A DNA stretch of 64,000 bases, taken from NCBI GenBank assembly GCA_017746715.1, contig JAGHZQ010000069.1, positions 1 to 64,000 on the forward strand. Reading direction: 5' to 3'. The stretch is from Cyanobacteria bacterium SBLK. Lineage in GTDB: Bacteria; Cyanobacteriota; Cyanobacteriia; Cyanobacteriales; Spirulinaceae. The position numbers were made by a program, and so were the translations under genes. The notes beneath the pieces are model-generated. The model was not told the origin of the DNA, made no database searches, and saw only the letters and a program-made list of their open reading frames with translations. Position 1 is the stretch's first letter, and each line of letters starts with the position of its first letter. Below are positions 54,030 to 63,023 of this stretch, piece by piece.

Positions 54030-55622
54030 TTATTTTTGGCGCAATAACTTTTGACGAACGCGAGAACTCAGCATTTCTAGTTCGGTTAATTTCAATAGCA
54101 TCGCTAATGAGAAAAATACAGTTAAAGCAACCAACGTACATGCTCCGAGTTGACCCAAAAGCCAGAAAAAATTGCCAGCACCGAGCCACTGTTGCCAGAG
54201 TTGACTCGTTCCTAAACTTGCGAATCCGGCGGCGATACTGCAACCGACTAAGCCCAATAAAATTCCGCCCCATTCCCACAAAGGTAAACCCTGCAATCGA
54301 CGATTTAAAATCCCTAAAAAGACGGCCATAGAAATCGCGTTCACCCCAATCGTTGCCATGACTAAACCGGGAGTTTTAAAGGCATTCACCAAAAAGTAAT
54401 CGAGAACGACATTGAGAAAAATATTAATGATACTGATCCGAAAAGGCGTTTCTCCATCTCCAAGGGCGTAAAAAACCCGTACTAAAACATCGCGAGCCAA
54501 ATAGAAGAACATGCCAAAACCATAAGCCATAAGGACGGGGGCAACTAATCGCGAGGCCTCTTCATCAAAAGCAAGTCGCTTGTAAATGACATCGACAATC
54601 GTTCCCGAAACCGACATGAAAATTGCGGTTAAAGGTAACATTGTCAGAGCCGTTAAAATCAATCCTTGGCGAATGCGAGTTTTCAATTCCGGCCAATTTT
54701 CAGGGGCGGCGAGGCGGGAAAATACGGGCAGAAACGGCACGAGAATCATATTAGAAATAATTCCCAGGGGAGTAAGAACAATAAAGTTTGCATAGCGCAT
54801 AGCTGCTGCTGCCCCTTCAATACTAGAAGCGAAGAAGAGGTCGGTATAAACGTTAATATGTAGCATTCCAGAAGAAAGCGTTGCCGGAGCCATCACTTTC
54901 ATGACATCTCGCACGCCGGAATTTTGCCAGTTAAATCGCAGGCGAAACGTTCCCATTCCCGATCGCATTTGGGCAAAAAGTTGCGCCAACCATTGCAAAA
55001 TTCCTCCTGCTAAGGTTCCCCCTGCGAGGACGATTCCACCAATTTGCACGTATTCCGGGGCGCTGATTTGCTGTCCGATTCTCCAAACTAATAAGCCAAT
55101 TCCGGAGATAACGGCAACACTGGAAAAGAGAGGACTAATACCGGGCAACCAATATTGATCCGCTGCATTTAAGGTACCGAATCCAATCCCGATTAACCCG
55201 GCTAAAATCGCCAAAGGTGCCATAATTTGCAACTGCAGAATGGCAAGATCGCGAGTGGTTTCATTCAGTCCGGGGGCGAGAATATCGATAAAAACATGGG
55301 CAAAAACAATTAAGACGATCGCTACACCAATTAATAACAAACTAACAAGGGTGCTAACGGCTTCGACAATCGGTGCGGCTTGGGATTTTTCTCGCTTGGA
55401 AAGAACGCTAACTAAAGCACTGTGAAAGGGTCCGTTAATGCCTCCGAGGAGAATGAGGAGAAAACCGGGGATAACGTAAGCATAAGCGTAGGCATTCACC
55501 ACTGGACCCACGCCAAACGCCGCCGCGATCGCTTGTTCGCGAAAGAGTCCAAAAATTTTACTAATCAAGGTCGCGAGGGCAACAATACCAGCAATACCGG
55601 CCAGAGAACGGGATTTTTTCAC
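54030..55622 (-). CDS. murJ: lipid II flippase MurJ (MviN family)
   Basis: A 530-residue polytopic membrane protein with about 14 membrane segments, matching MurJ. It moves lipid-linked peptidoglycan precursors across the cytoplasmic membrane. Typical blocks are ISKIFGLFREQAIAAAFG near the N-terminus, INGPFHSALVSVLS and a repeated pattern of hydrophobic helices. The length is in the usual range (about 510-560). Confidence 0.92.
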   Translation of the reverse strand: MKKSRSLAGIAGIVALATLISKIFGLFREQAIAAAFGVGPVVNAYAYAYVIPGFLLILLGGINGPFHSALVSVLSKREKSQAAPIVEAVSTLVSLLLIGVAIVLIVFAHVFIDILAPGLNETTRDLAILQLQIMAPLAILAGLIGIGFGTLNAADQYWLPGISPLFSSVAVISGIGLLVWRIGQQISAPEYVQIGGIVLAGGTLAGGILQWLAQLFAQMRSGMGTFRLRFNWQNSGVRDVMKVMAPATLSSGMLHINVYTDLFFASSIEGAAAAMRYANFIVLTPLGIISNMILVPFLPVFSRLAAPENWPELKTRIRQGLILTALTMLPLTAIFMSVSGTIVDVIYKRLAFDEEASRLVAPVLMAYGFGMFFYLARDVLVRVFYALGDGETPFRISIINIFLNVVLDYFLVNAFKTPGLVMATIGVNAISMAVFLGILNRRLQGLPLWEWGGILLGLVGCSIAAGFASLGTSQLWQQWLGAGNFFWLLGQLGACTLVALTVFFSLAMLLKLTELEMLSSRVRQKLLRQK

Positions 55623-55674
55623 AATGAATCAGGAGCAACAATCGATCGCTAATTATCGGCGATCGCCGAACCAT

Positions 55675-56163
55675 TTAATTATTCAGTTCTACAATGGCAA
55701 TATTCCATCGTCCGAGTTGGCTGGTTTGGAAGGCGACAGAACTGCCATCGCCGCTAATGGTGGGGTTGCGCGAAGACCCCCGTACATTCGCCGTTAAGAG
55801 CTGCGATCGCGAAGTTTGGCGATCGTAGACGTAAACATCGCTTCTGCCCCGTTCTGTGGAAATATAGGCAAGATAGCGACCGTCAGTGCTGAGGGAGGGT
55901 TGGTCTTGGACGGCATTGCGTCGGTTGAGGTTGGGGAGGGGAATGAGGGTGCTTTGTTGGAGATCGTAGAGGTAAATATTGCGCCGTCCGTTGCGATCGG
56001 AGGTAAAAGCTAAATAACGTCCGTCGCCACTATAAGCGGGGTTTTCTTCGGGGGAGTTGCTATTCAGTCCTCCCGTAAGAATTTGCGGGCGAATGAATAA
56101 ACCGCCACAACCGTTTAAGAGAAAAGTAATAATAATAAGCTGAATAATTCGTTTTTTTGTCAT
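55675..56163 (-). CDS. TolB-like lipoprotein with PD40 repeats
   Basis: A 162-residue lipoprotein (LLNGC near residue 19). Three WD40-like PD40 repeats follow (SGDGRYLAFTSDRNGRRNIY type), as in the TolB beta-propeller, but only half a propeller, so it probably multimerises or binds a partner. It is 52 bp downstream of murJ. Related short proteins are common in cyanobacteria; the role is unknown. Confidence 0.82.
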   Translation of the reverse strand: MTKKRIIQLIIITFLLNGCGGLFIRPQILTGGLNSNSPEENPAYSGDGRYLAFTSDRNGRRNIYLYDLQQSTLIPLPNLNRRNAVQDQPSLSTDGRYLAYISTERGRSDVYVYDRQTSRSQLLTANVRGSSRNPTISGDGSSVAFQTSQLGRWNIAIVELNN

Positions 56164-56238
56164 TATTAACTGGTGTTATTTTCGCTGCTTTCACCTTCGT
56201 CAGCTATAATATTTTTTAAAATGTTGGAGTTAGCGGGA

Positions 56239-56793
56239 ATGAGTAGCGATCGCTTAGACCGAATCGAGCGTATTTTGGACAATGTAGCACAACGACAGGA
56301 AACTATCGTTCAAACTCAGCAGCAGCAGGATGAGCGTCTTTCTGAAACTGGAGAAATTGTCAGAAATTTCATTCAAACCCAGCAGCAGCAAAATGAACGC
56401 ATTGATAATGCTATCTCTAATCTAGCTCAAACAAAGCAGCAGCAGGACGATCGCATCGATCGCTTTGTTGCTGAAACTGGGGAAATTGTCAGAAACCTCG
56501 TTCAAACTCAGCAGCAGCAAAATGAGCGCATGGATAGCGTGATTTTTGAAACCGGGCGCATCTTGGGTAATTTTGGGGAACGATTGCAACGTGCAGAAGC
56601 AACTCTCGCACAACTGACCGATAATGTTTCTCGTTTGACTCAGAATGTCGATCGCGTCAGTCAGAGCGTCGATCGCTTGAGCGAAAATGCAGAACGCGAT
56701 CGCGAAGTCATTCGTGGAATGCAATCGGAAATTCGCGGTATTCAAGTAGAAAATCAGCGCATTATTCGGCATTTTTTCGGCGATGATGAGTAA
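56239..56793 (+). CDS. coiled-coil protein with repeated QQQQ segments
   Basis: A 184-residue all-helical protein. From residue 6 on it is a continuous coiled coil in which TQQQQxERxD units and VRNF/VRNL segments repeat, encoded by repeated CAGCAGCAG DNA. I do not recognise the family. The start at ATG 56239 has GGAG 10 nt upstream. The next gene begins 17 bp downstream on the same strand, so they are probably co-transcribed. Confidence 0.65.
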   Translation: MSSDRLDRIERILDNVAQRQETIVQTQQQQDERLSETGEIVRNFIQTQQQQNERIDNAISNLAQTKQQQDDRIDRFVAETGEIVRNLVQTQQQQNERMDSVIFETGRILGNFGERLQRAEATLAQLTDNVSRLTQNVDRVSQSVDRLSENAERDREVIRGMQSEIRGIQVENQRIIRHFFGDDE

Positions 56794-56810
56794 TCTAAAC
56801 TGACAAGAAG

Positions 56811-57737
56811 ATGAACAACACAGAATTCAACCAAGAACCAGAAAATTCAAATAACTGGAAAGATGAAGAGTTAGATCGAAGTAATCAACAAAATCCCTCT
56901 CAAAAATCTGATGATCTTCATACAATTCAAGGTTCTCAGAGTGTAGGAGGGGAAAGAGAGATTTTTGTTGATTCTGTTAATTTTGTTCGTGGGGATTTTG
57001 TTGGCAGAGATATAGCAGTTTATCATGGTTCTGCTTACACAGAAGGAAATACATATTTTAATGAAACTCATTACTCTACGCAAAATTCAGAAAATTTTCA
57101 TCTTCTACCGACGAAACGAACTATTGAGCAAATACAACGATTACGAGGTAGAGTAACAAGATTAATTCCGACCCATAAATCTCTATCCAAGTTAGATAAA
57201 TTACGCCGCCCTTCAACAACTTTTCAGCACCGAGAAACAACTATTAGTTTATCTTATTTAAGTCTTCTTAAAATTCATACAGTATTTATTTCTCCTCAAC
57301 AAAAGAAACATCCAGAAAATTTGTTAGAAAAACTGGAAGAAAAATATTTGACAGTTCTTTATGATATAGAATCAAAGATTTCTGAAGAGATGGATACTCA
57401 GGAAAAATCAGATTCACTAAGATGCTTGAATTCAATTACTGATGAAATTAATGTTCAAATATCAAACTTAAATTCTCTCTTTAATAGTTTTGTGTATTCA
57501 GCTAGCTCGGCACAAGAATCTATCGGAAATATGACTACCAAAATTGGTCATAAAGAACTGAGAGAAGAAGCTCAAATGAATCTAAATATAGTAACTCAAC
57601 TTGCCTCTAAGTTAGATACAGAAGAATTAACAAATGCAAATTTTGACGTTTTAAGTAATGAAGCACAAGTAGCTCTTGGCTATATTTCAGTTTGGGAGCT
57701 AATTTACAACTGGGAGAAACACCGCTTAGCGAACTAA
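56811..57737 (+). CDS. unknown protein, probable N-terminal part of a frameshifted gene
   Basis: A 308-residue protein. An acidic, Asn/Gln-rich N-terminus precedes a VRGDFVGRD motif (about residues 58-66), of the kind seen as GDxVxGD in effector- and STAND-associated proteins. A helical region (about 110-300) follows. I do not recognise the family. The stop codon lies inside an 8-bp tandem duplication (57733-57748), and the next frame continues with membrane-helix-coding sequence lacking its own start, so I infer a break. Confidence 0.6.
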   Translation: MNNTEFNQEPENSNNWKDEELDRSNQQNPSQKSDDLHTIQGSQSVGGEREIFVDSVNFVRGDFVGRDIAVYHGSAYTEGNTYFNETHYSTQNSENFHLLPTKRTIEQIQRLRGRVTRLIPTHKSLSKLDKLRRPSTTFQHRETTISLSYLSLLKIHTVFISPQQKKHPENLLEKLEEKYLTVLYDIESKISEEMDTQEKSDSLRCLNSITDEINVQISNLNSLFNSFVYSASSAQESIGNMTTKIGHKELREEAQMNLNIVTQLASKLDTEELTNANFDVLSNEAQVALGYISVWELIYNWEKHRLAN

Positions 57738-57810
57738 AACACTAAAACTTGCACTATTTGGAATTCCTTGGCCTGTTGCACTATGGAGTTTACTTGGTAG
57801 TTTTGCAGCC

Positions 57811-58116
57811 ATGATTTACCGATTTAATCGCCGACCGATTCACGATTTTGGCGATGCTGTAAAATGGATGCTAACTCGTCCAGTACAGGGTGTTGTTCTC
57901 GGTTCGACCTTTTATTTGGTTTTGGTTTCAGGACTATTTTTACTCACTGGAGGAAATACTACTGATTCTTCTGGAATTATTAAAGTAGATGAAGTGATTT
58001 TGGTTTTATCGTTTTTGGTTGGATTTAGCGATCGCTTTGCCGATACTGTATTCAATACCCTTGTTGATAAATACGCAAAAGTCAAAAAAGATGACGACCA
58101 CAAAGAAGAAAAATAA
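57811..58116 (+). pseudogene. membrane domain, probable C-terminal part of the preceding gene
   Basis: The open frame runs from TAG 57727 and has its first ATG at 57811; upstream of that it encodes a further 20-residue hydrophobic stretch without an ATG, GTG or TTG start. Two membrane helices and a charged end (DKYAKVKKDDDHKEE) are visible. The conserved-looking block MIYRFNRRPIHDFGDAVKWM suggests a known cyanobacterial domain. Either the gene is frameshifted or a short protein starts at ATG 57811. Confidence 0.5.
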
Positions 58117-58137
58117 ATTAAAAACTCTCTCTAAATC

Positions 58138-58248
58138 TCAAACTTCATCTGAAATAATCAAATCGATTGCCTCATTTCTATTCTTACGATAAATCCTAAA
58201 ATCGCTGTCAAGCGTTAAAATACAGCTTCCTTCAATTAACTCGCTCAT
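58138..58248 (-). pseudogene. C-terminal fragment of a PIN-domain toxin
   Basis: A 36-codon frame beginning MSELIEGSCILTLDSDF, with the PIN-like LDSDF motif and YRKNRNEAIDLI, is the usual end of a VapC-type PIN protein. The N-terminal catalytic part and the antitoxin are absent. Within 58117-58408 nothing else is seen. Confidence 0.55.
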
Positions 58249-58408
58249 TTTTAGGTTTAGCGATCGCCTGCGTCATTGTCCTTTCTTCCTTAAATACACT
58301 TGCCAATCTTGCTGTTATTATACCGAACCCGCCAATCGCCTGTCGTAAAATCCGATCGCCGCGATCGATATAATAAATAGACTACGATCATCGTCACGAA
58401 TCCAGCAT

Positions 58409-59899
58409 ATGAGTGCAGCAACCGCAACCAAAACCGACTACGAAGCCGTTATCGGACTGGAAACCCACTGTCAGCTAAACACCGCAACCAAAATTTTCAG
58501 CCCCGTTTCCACCGAATTCGGCGCACCGCCAAACACCCACATATCCCCCATTTGCCTTGGCTATCCGGGGGTTCTCCCGGTTCTCAATGAAAAAGTCCTC
58601 GAATCTGCCGTGAAAACGGGACTCGCCCTCAACTGTCAAATTGCCCCTTATAGTAAATTCGATCGCAAGCAATATTTCTATCCCGATCTCCCCAAAAACT
58701 ACCAGATTTCTCAATATGACCTTCCCATCGCCGAACATGGATCCTTAGAAATTGAAATCGTGGAAAACTCCGGCGACGAACCCATCCGCAAAACAATCGG
58801 CATTACTCGCCTGCATATGGAAGAAGATGCGGGAAAATTGGTGCATGCGGGAAGCGATCGCCTCTCCGGTTCTACCCACTCCCTCGTAGATTTTAACCGT
58901 GCGGGGGTTCCCCTCCTCGAAATCGTCTCCGAACCCGATATTCGTTCTGGGGTAGAAGCTGCCGAATACGGTCAAGAATTGCGCCGTATCGTTCGCTATT
59001 TGGGGGTTAGCGATGGCAATATGCAGGAAGGATCCCTGCGCTGTGATGTGAATATTTCCATCCGTCCCGTGGGACAAAAAGAATTCGGCACCAAGGTAGA
59101 AATCAAAAATATGAACTCCTTTAGTGCCATCCAAAAAGCGATCGACTACGAGATCGATCGCCAGATTAAAGCGATCGAAAAAGGGGAAAAAATTCGTCAA
59201 GAAACCCGACTTTGGGAAGAAGGCAGCCAGAAAACCATTAGCATGCGGAGTAAAGAAGGATCCAGCGATTATCGCTATTTCCCCGAACCCGATCTCCCTC
59301 CTATCGAAGTTTCTCTCAAACAATTAGAGGAATGGCAATCTCAACTCCCGGAACTTCCCGCCCAAAAACGCCGTCGCTATGAAACGGAACTGGGACTCTC
59401 TGCCTACGATGCCCGAGTTCTCACCGACGATCGCGATATCGGTCGGTATTTTGAAGAGGCGATCGCTGACGGTACAAACCCCAAACAAGTCGCCAACTGG
59501 GTCATGGGAGATATTGCTGCCTATCTCAACAGCGAGAAACTCGGCATTAACGACATTGCCCTACAACCGAACATCTTAGCAGAATTGGTGGCGTTAATCG
59601 AAAAAGGCACCATTAGCGGCAAAATTGCCAAGGAAATTCTCCCGGAACTTCTCACCGAAAAAATCGATTCTCTTGCCGATTATGTGGAAAGTAAAGGCAT
59701 GACGCAAATCTCTGATACCGGAGAACTCGAACAAATGATTGATGAAATTCTGGCAGCAAATCCCGATAAAGTCGAACAATTCCGCAATGGCAAAAAGAAA
59801 TTGCAAGGCTTTTTCGTCGGTCAACTCATGAAGAAAACCAGCGGACGTGCCGATCCAAAATTGGCTAATCAACTGTTAGGCAAAAAACTGAATGGGTAG
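58409..59899 (+). CDS. gatB: Asp-tRNA(Asn)/Glu-tRNA(Gln) amidotransferase subunit B
   Basis: A 496-residue GatB. The N-terminal kinase-like domain (YEAVIGLETHCQLNTATKIF, SQYDLPIAEHG, GVPLLEIVSEPD) is followed by the YqeY-like tail (about 340-496). It phosphorylates misacylated Glu-tRNA(Gln), to be amidated by GatA. gatA and gatC are not adjacent, as is usual in cyanobacteria. A terminator lies about 150 bp after the stop. Confidence 0.96.
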   Translation: MSAATATKTDYEAVIGLETHCQLNTATKIFSPVSTEFGAPPNTHISPICLGYPGVLPVLNEKVLESAVKTGLALNCQIAPYSKFDRKQYFYPDLPKNYQISQYDLPIAEHGSLEIEIVENSGDEPIRKTIGITRLHMEEDAGKLVHAGSDRLSGSTHSLVDFNRAGVPLLEIVSEPDIRSGVEAAEYGQELRRIVRYLGVSDGNMQEGSLRCDVNISIRPVGQKEFGTKVEIKNMNSFSAIQKAIDYEIDRQIKAIEKGEKIRQETRLWEEGSQKTISMRSKEGSSDYRYFPEPDLPPIEVSLKQLEEWQSQLPELPAQKRRRYETELGLSAYDARVLTDDRDIGRYFEEAIADGTNPKQVANWVMGDIAAYLNSEKLGINDIALQPNILAELVALIEKGTISGKIAKEILPELLTEKIDSLADYVESKGMTQISDTGELEQMIDEILAANPDKVEQFRNGKKKLQGFFVGQLMKKTSGRADPKLANQLLGKKLNG

Positions 59900-60011
59900 A
59901 TTTACTTTTGTCAACCGCTAAATTTAGGGAAACTTCATCAAAACTTCATGAATTTGGCGGGAAACTTTACAAAAATAGCAATAAAAAGGGGCATTACCCC
60001 CCACTCCAACC

Positions 60012-60081
60012 TGCTATAGTGTCCACAGTAGATGCACCCTGATGATGGGGAGAAGCCACCCGAGTGGCTTCTCCCTTTTTC
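60012..60081 (+). ncRNA. candidate small RNA or gatB terminator region
   Basis: A GGGAGAAGCCAC/GTGGCTTCTCCC stem (60048-60059, 60064-60075) with a T-run is preceded at 60014 by TATAGT, a possible -10 box, 148 bp after the gatB stop. That would give a roughly 55-nt transcript. The terminator itself is convincing; the RNA is a guess. Confidence 0.35.
60048..60081 (+). terminator. intrinsic terminator downstream of gatB
   Basis: A perfect 12-bp stem with a 4-nt loop and five T residues. It lies between gatB and the convergent GNAT gene. Confidence 0.9.
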
Positions 60082-60100
60082 TTTGTTCGTTCCACCTTGT

Positions 60101-60559
60101 TTAAATCATTTTTTCATAAAAACAACTGAAAGGATCGGCAGAATATCCATTGAAAGGAGCAATCGCATAAAATCCAAATTTTTCGTATAATTTGATAGAT
60201 GCGACTTGTTTCCTACCGGTTTCGAGTTGCAATGTATGAAGGTGTGAATCTTTGGCAAATTGAATGAGGACGTTTAAAAGTTGGGTGGCAATTCCTAAAC
60301 CGCGATCGCTCTGCCGCACCCAAACGCTTTTAATTTCGGCGACACCCAATTTTCCCGAGACTAATGCGGCACATCCTACCGCGCGATCGCCGCGACGGGC
60401 AACAAAAAAGTAACTGCCATCTCCCTCTAACGCTTCGGGATTCAGATTATGATTGCTTTCGGGAGGATACAATTGCGCCAAATAGCAGTCTAATTCGGCA
60501 ATGAGTTCTCGAGGGGCAGGGTTGGTGGGAGATTCTCGAGCGATCGCAATACTCTGCAT
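60101..60559 (-). CDS. GNAT family N-acetyltransferase
   Basis: A 152-residue acetyltransferase with GCAALV, then VWVRQSDRGLGIATQLL (the acetyl-CoA loop R/QxxGxG/A as SDRGLGIA) and LYEKFGFYAI near the end. The acceptor is unknown. A short, isolated gene. Confidence 0.88.
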   Translation of the reverse strand: MQSIAIARESPTNPAPRELIAELDCYLAQLYPPESNHNLNPEALEGDGSYFFVARRGDRAVGCAALVSGKLGVAEIKSVWVRQSDRGLGIATQLLNVLIQFAKDSHLHTLQLETGRKQVASIKLYEKFGFYAIAPFNGYSADPFSCFYEKMI

Positions 60560-60856
60560 CAGATGAATTCAGGCCAGACAAAATACGCTTTTTTTTCATA
60601 TTATCGAGATAAGCGACTCGATAGCGAGTCTATTCGTCCTCGAGTTTGCCAATGGGATCGTCCTATAACCCTGTTTTGCCGAAAACTCCCGCCTTTTGTC
60701 CCTTGATTAATCTGGGGAGAGAAAATATACTGCGATCGTTTGCAGCCTCTGAAAAAGGGGATGCGATCGTCCCTACCATCTCTAGGATTGGCAAAATAAA
60801 AAATAACTAAAAATCTCTCTAGACATTCTGTTAGAAATTATTCCCTCGTTTATACT

Positions 60857-62776
60857 ATGACAACTCGAACTTTTACCCAACAATCCACCAGTATTTTTGA
60901 TGGTCTTTCCATTGAAACCGACAGTCAAACAGCGCCTACTTTTGCCGATCTTGATGGTGATGGAAATTTTGATGCCCTTGTTGGTGTTGGCGATGGAACT
61001 CTTCCTTATTTTAAAAATACGGGTTCGAGCACTGCTGCAACTTTAACCTTACAAACAAGCAGTAGCACTCCCCCAGATCCTTTTAACGGTATTTCGGTTA
61101 GTGGAGTGAGTCACCCCGCCCTCGTTGATATTGATGGAGATAGCGATTTCGATCTATTCGTAGGCAATACCTCCGGTAATATTTATTTTTATGAAAACAC
61201 GGGTGATGCTAATAATCCAACATTTTCAACAACAGCAACGCGATCGACAGTTGCGGGAGATCTATTTAATATTTCTGCTGTCGGTCAATATGCAACGCCA
61301 ACGTTTGTTGATATCGATGGCGATGGGGATCTAGATGCATTTATCGGCCAATACGATTCTCTTGTTTATTATCAAAACGATAGTCCCTCTACAATTACCA
61401 GTCTCAACGATATTACATTTACCCTAAAGACCGGTAGCGATAATCCTTTAAATGCTGTTTCTAATACTTCATCCGCTACTCCCGCCCATAGACGATTAAA
61501 TGTTGCCTTTCTCGACCTAGAATCTGATGGAGACCTCGACGCATTCATCGGTCAGGGAAACGGACAGATTGAGTATTATGAAAATCAAGGAATCTCCACG
61601 AGTGCCAGCTACGTTCAATTAACGGGAACGGATAATCCTTTCAATAGTTATAATACGACTTCGGCAACCAATACCCCCGCCCGAGAACTACCAACACTAA
61701 CATTTGTCGATATTGATGGCGATGGTTTTTCCGAAGCATTTATTGGATCGCGAGAAGCACAAAGCGATAATGGAGTTGCGGGAATTGTCTACTTGGAAAA
61801 TTCAGAGGTAACAACGGACCCAACGGACCCGACAGACCCAACGGACCCGACAGACCCAACGGACCCGACGGACCCGACTACAGTCAGCCAATTTTTAAGA
61901 TTTGAAAATAATAGTTTCATCGTGGGTTCCCAAGGAGGGAGTAATTTACAACTGACTCTAACTGGAGATAATGCTTCGGAAATCTCCGAAGTTTTCATTA
62001 ATTTTTCCTCAGCAGGGGGAACGGATTCGCAAATTTTCTCTATCCTTCCGAATAGTTTGCGACCGACGGGATTTAGTATCAGTGCCCAAACGGCAATTTT
62101 TGAGGGCGTCAGTGCCGATCGAACGTTTACGATCGAATTAAGAAATTTGAGTGGAGCAACGATCGCTACTCAAGTGTCGGCGACGGAAATTTCAACGGGT
62201 CAATTTTCCGTAGATTTCTCGAATGGAATTACGATAACCCTCGAACAAACCAGCACGGGGGAACCAACTGGAGCGGGAAGCGACCAAAAACCCAGTCAAG
62301 AATTACTCGACTTGCGAAATATTAGCAGTTCGATTCAAGGAAATTTCTCGGTTTATCGAGAAGCTCGTTTTGATAATACGGTGGGTTTCTATAAAGTTGA
62401 CGATATTAATGGTACGGTAGGAGGCTTTTCTCCGGGGGATTCCGGGTATGCCAAAGCGGCGATTGAAAATCGCGTCAGCGATCTCGCCCTCAGCACGAGC
62501 AATAACTCGACAGCATCGGCCAGCGTAACCTTGGACGGTGCGGCTCTTTACGCTCCCTTTATTATTGCCAATGGAACCGTTGATGAATTTCTCGATACGA
62601 ATTCCACCAATTCAGCAACGGCTGATGTGGTCTCTTATTTCTCTTATATTAATGCCAATCCCGATGGTGCCGATCATCTGATCTTACTCGGAGATAATGT
62701 TTTTGGTTTTGAGGATCTCTCGGGAGGCGGCGATCTCGATTACAACGATCTCATTGTAGATGTCAATTTTGGCTAA
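60857..62776 (+). CDS. large FG-GAP repeat protein with DUF4114 end
   Basis: A 639-residue protein. The first 315 residues contain FG-GAP/VCBS-like repeats with calcium-binding loops such as DIDGDGDLDAFIG and DLDGDGNFDALVG. A (DPT)n linker (about 325-340) leads to a domain of unknown type and a C-terminal DUF4114 domain ending DYNDLIVDVNFG. No classic signal peptide is seen; such proteins in cyanobacteria may be exported by type I secretion. The following gene encodes another surface protein. Confidence 0.8.
   Translation: MTTRTFTQQSTSIFDGLSIETDSQTAPTFADLDGDGNFDALVGVGDGTLPYFKNTGSSTAATLTLQTSSSTPPDPFNGISVSGVSHPALVDIDGDSDFDLFVGNTSGNIYFYENTGDANNPTFSTTATRSTVAGDLFNISAVGQYATPTFVDIDGDGDLDAFIGQYDSLVYYQNDSPSTITSLNDITFTLKTGSDNPLNAVSNTSSATPAHRRLNVAFLDLESDGDLDAFIGQGNGQIEYYENQGISTSASYVQLTGTDNPFNSYNTTSATNTPARELPTLTFVDIDGDGFSEAFIGSREAQSDNGVAGIVYLENSEVTTDPTDPTDPTDPTDPTDPTDPTTVSQFLRFENNSFIVGSQGGSNLQLTLTGDNASEISEVFINFSSAGGTDSQIFSILPNSLRPTGFSISAQTAIFEGVSADRTFTIELRNLSGATIATQVSATEISTGQFSVDFSNGITITLEQTSTGEPTGAGSDQKPSQELLDLRNISSSIQGNFSVYREARFDNTVGFYKVDDINGTVGGFSPGDSGYAKAAIENRVSDLALSTSNNSTASASVTLDGAALYAPFIIANGTVDEFLDTNSTNSATADVVSYFSYINANPDGADHLILLGDNVFGFEDLSGGGDLDYNDLIVDVNFG
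61816..61878 (+). repeat. tandem GACCC repeats encoding (DPT)n
   Basis: A run of 9-bp units such as GACCCAACG and GACCCGACA encodes seven or so Asp-Pro-Thr triplets, likely a length-variable linker. Confidence 0.85.
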
Positions 62777-63023
62777 TCCCTTGCATATTTCTCTGAATAT
62801 TCTCTTGACCCGTTATCTGCGCTCTAGTGTCGCGATCGCAAACTCCAACTCAATCGACGGTTGTCACGAGGCTTGTTTTTGATTATGATGCGGTTGGGAT
62901 TTTCTCCCCGTAAAGCATTGCGATAACAATCCCTGCACTGGGTAAGGAGCAATCGGATTCGATCGTCAAGGGTGTGCGCGACCATTAATCGCCAGATAGA
63001 GCAAATTGAAGGATAACAACACA

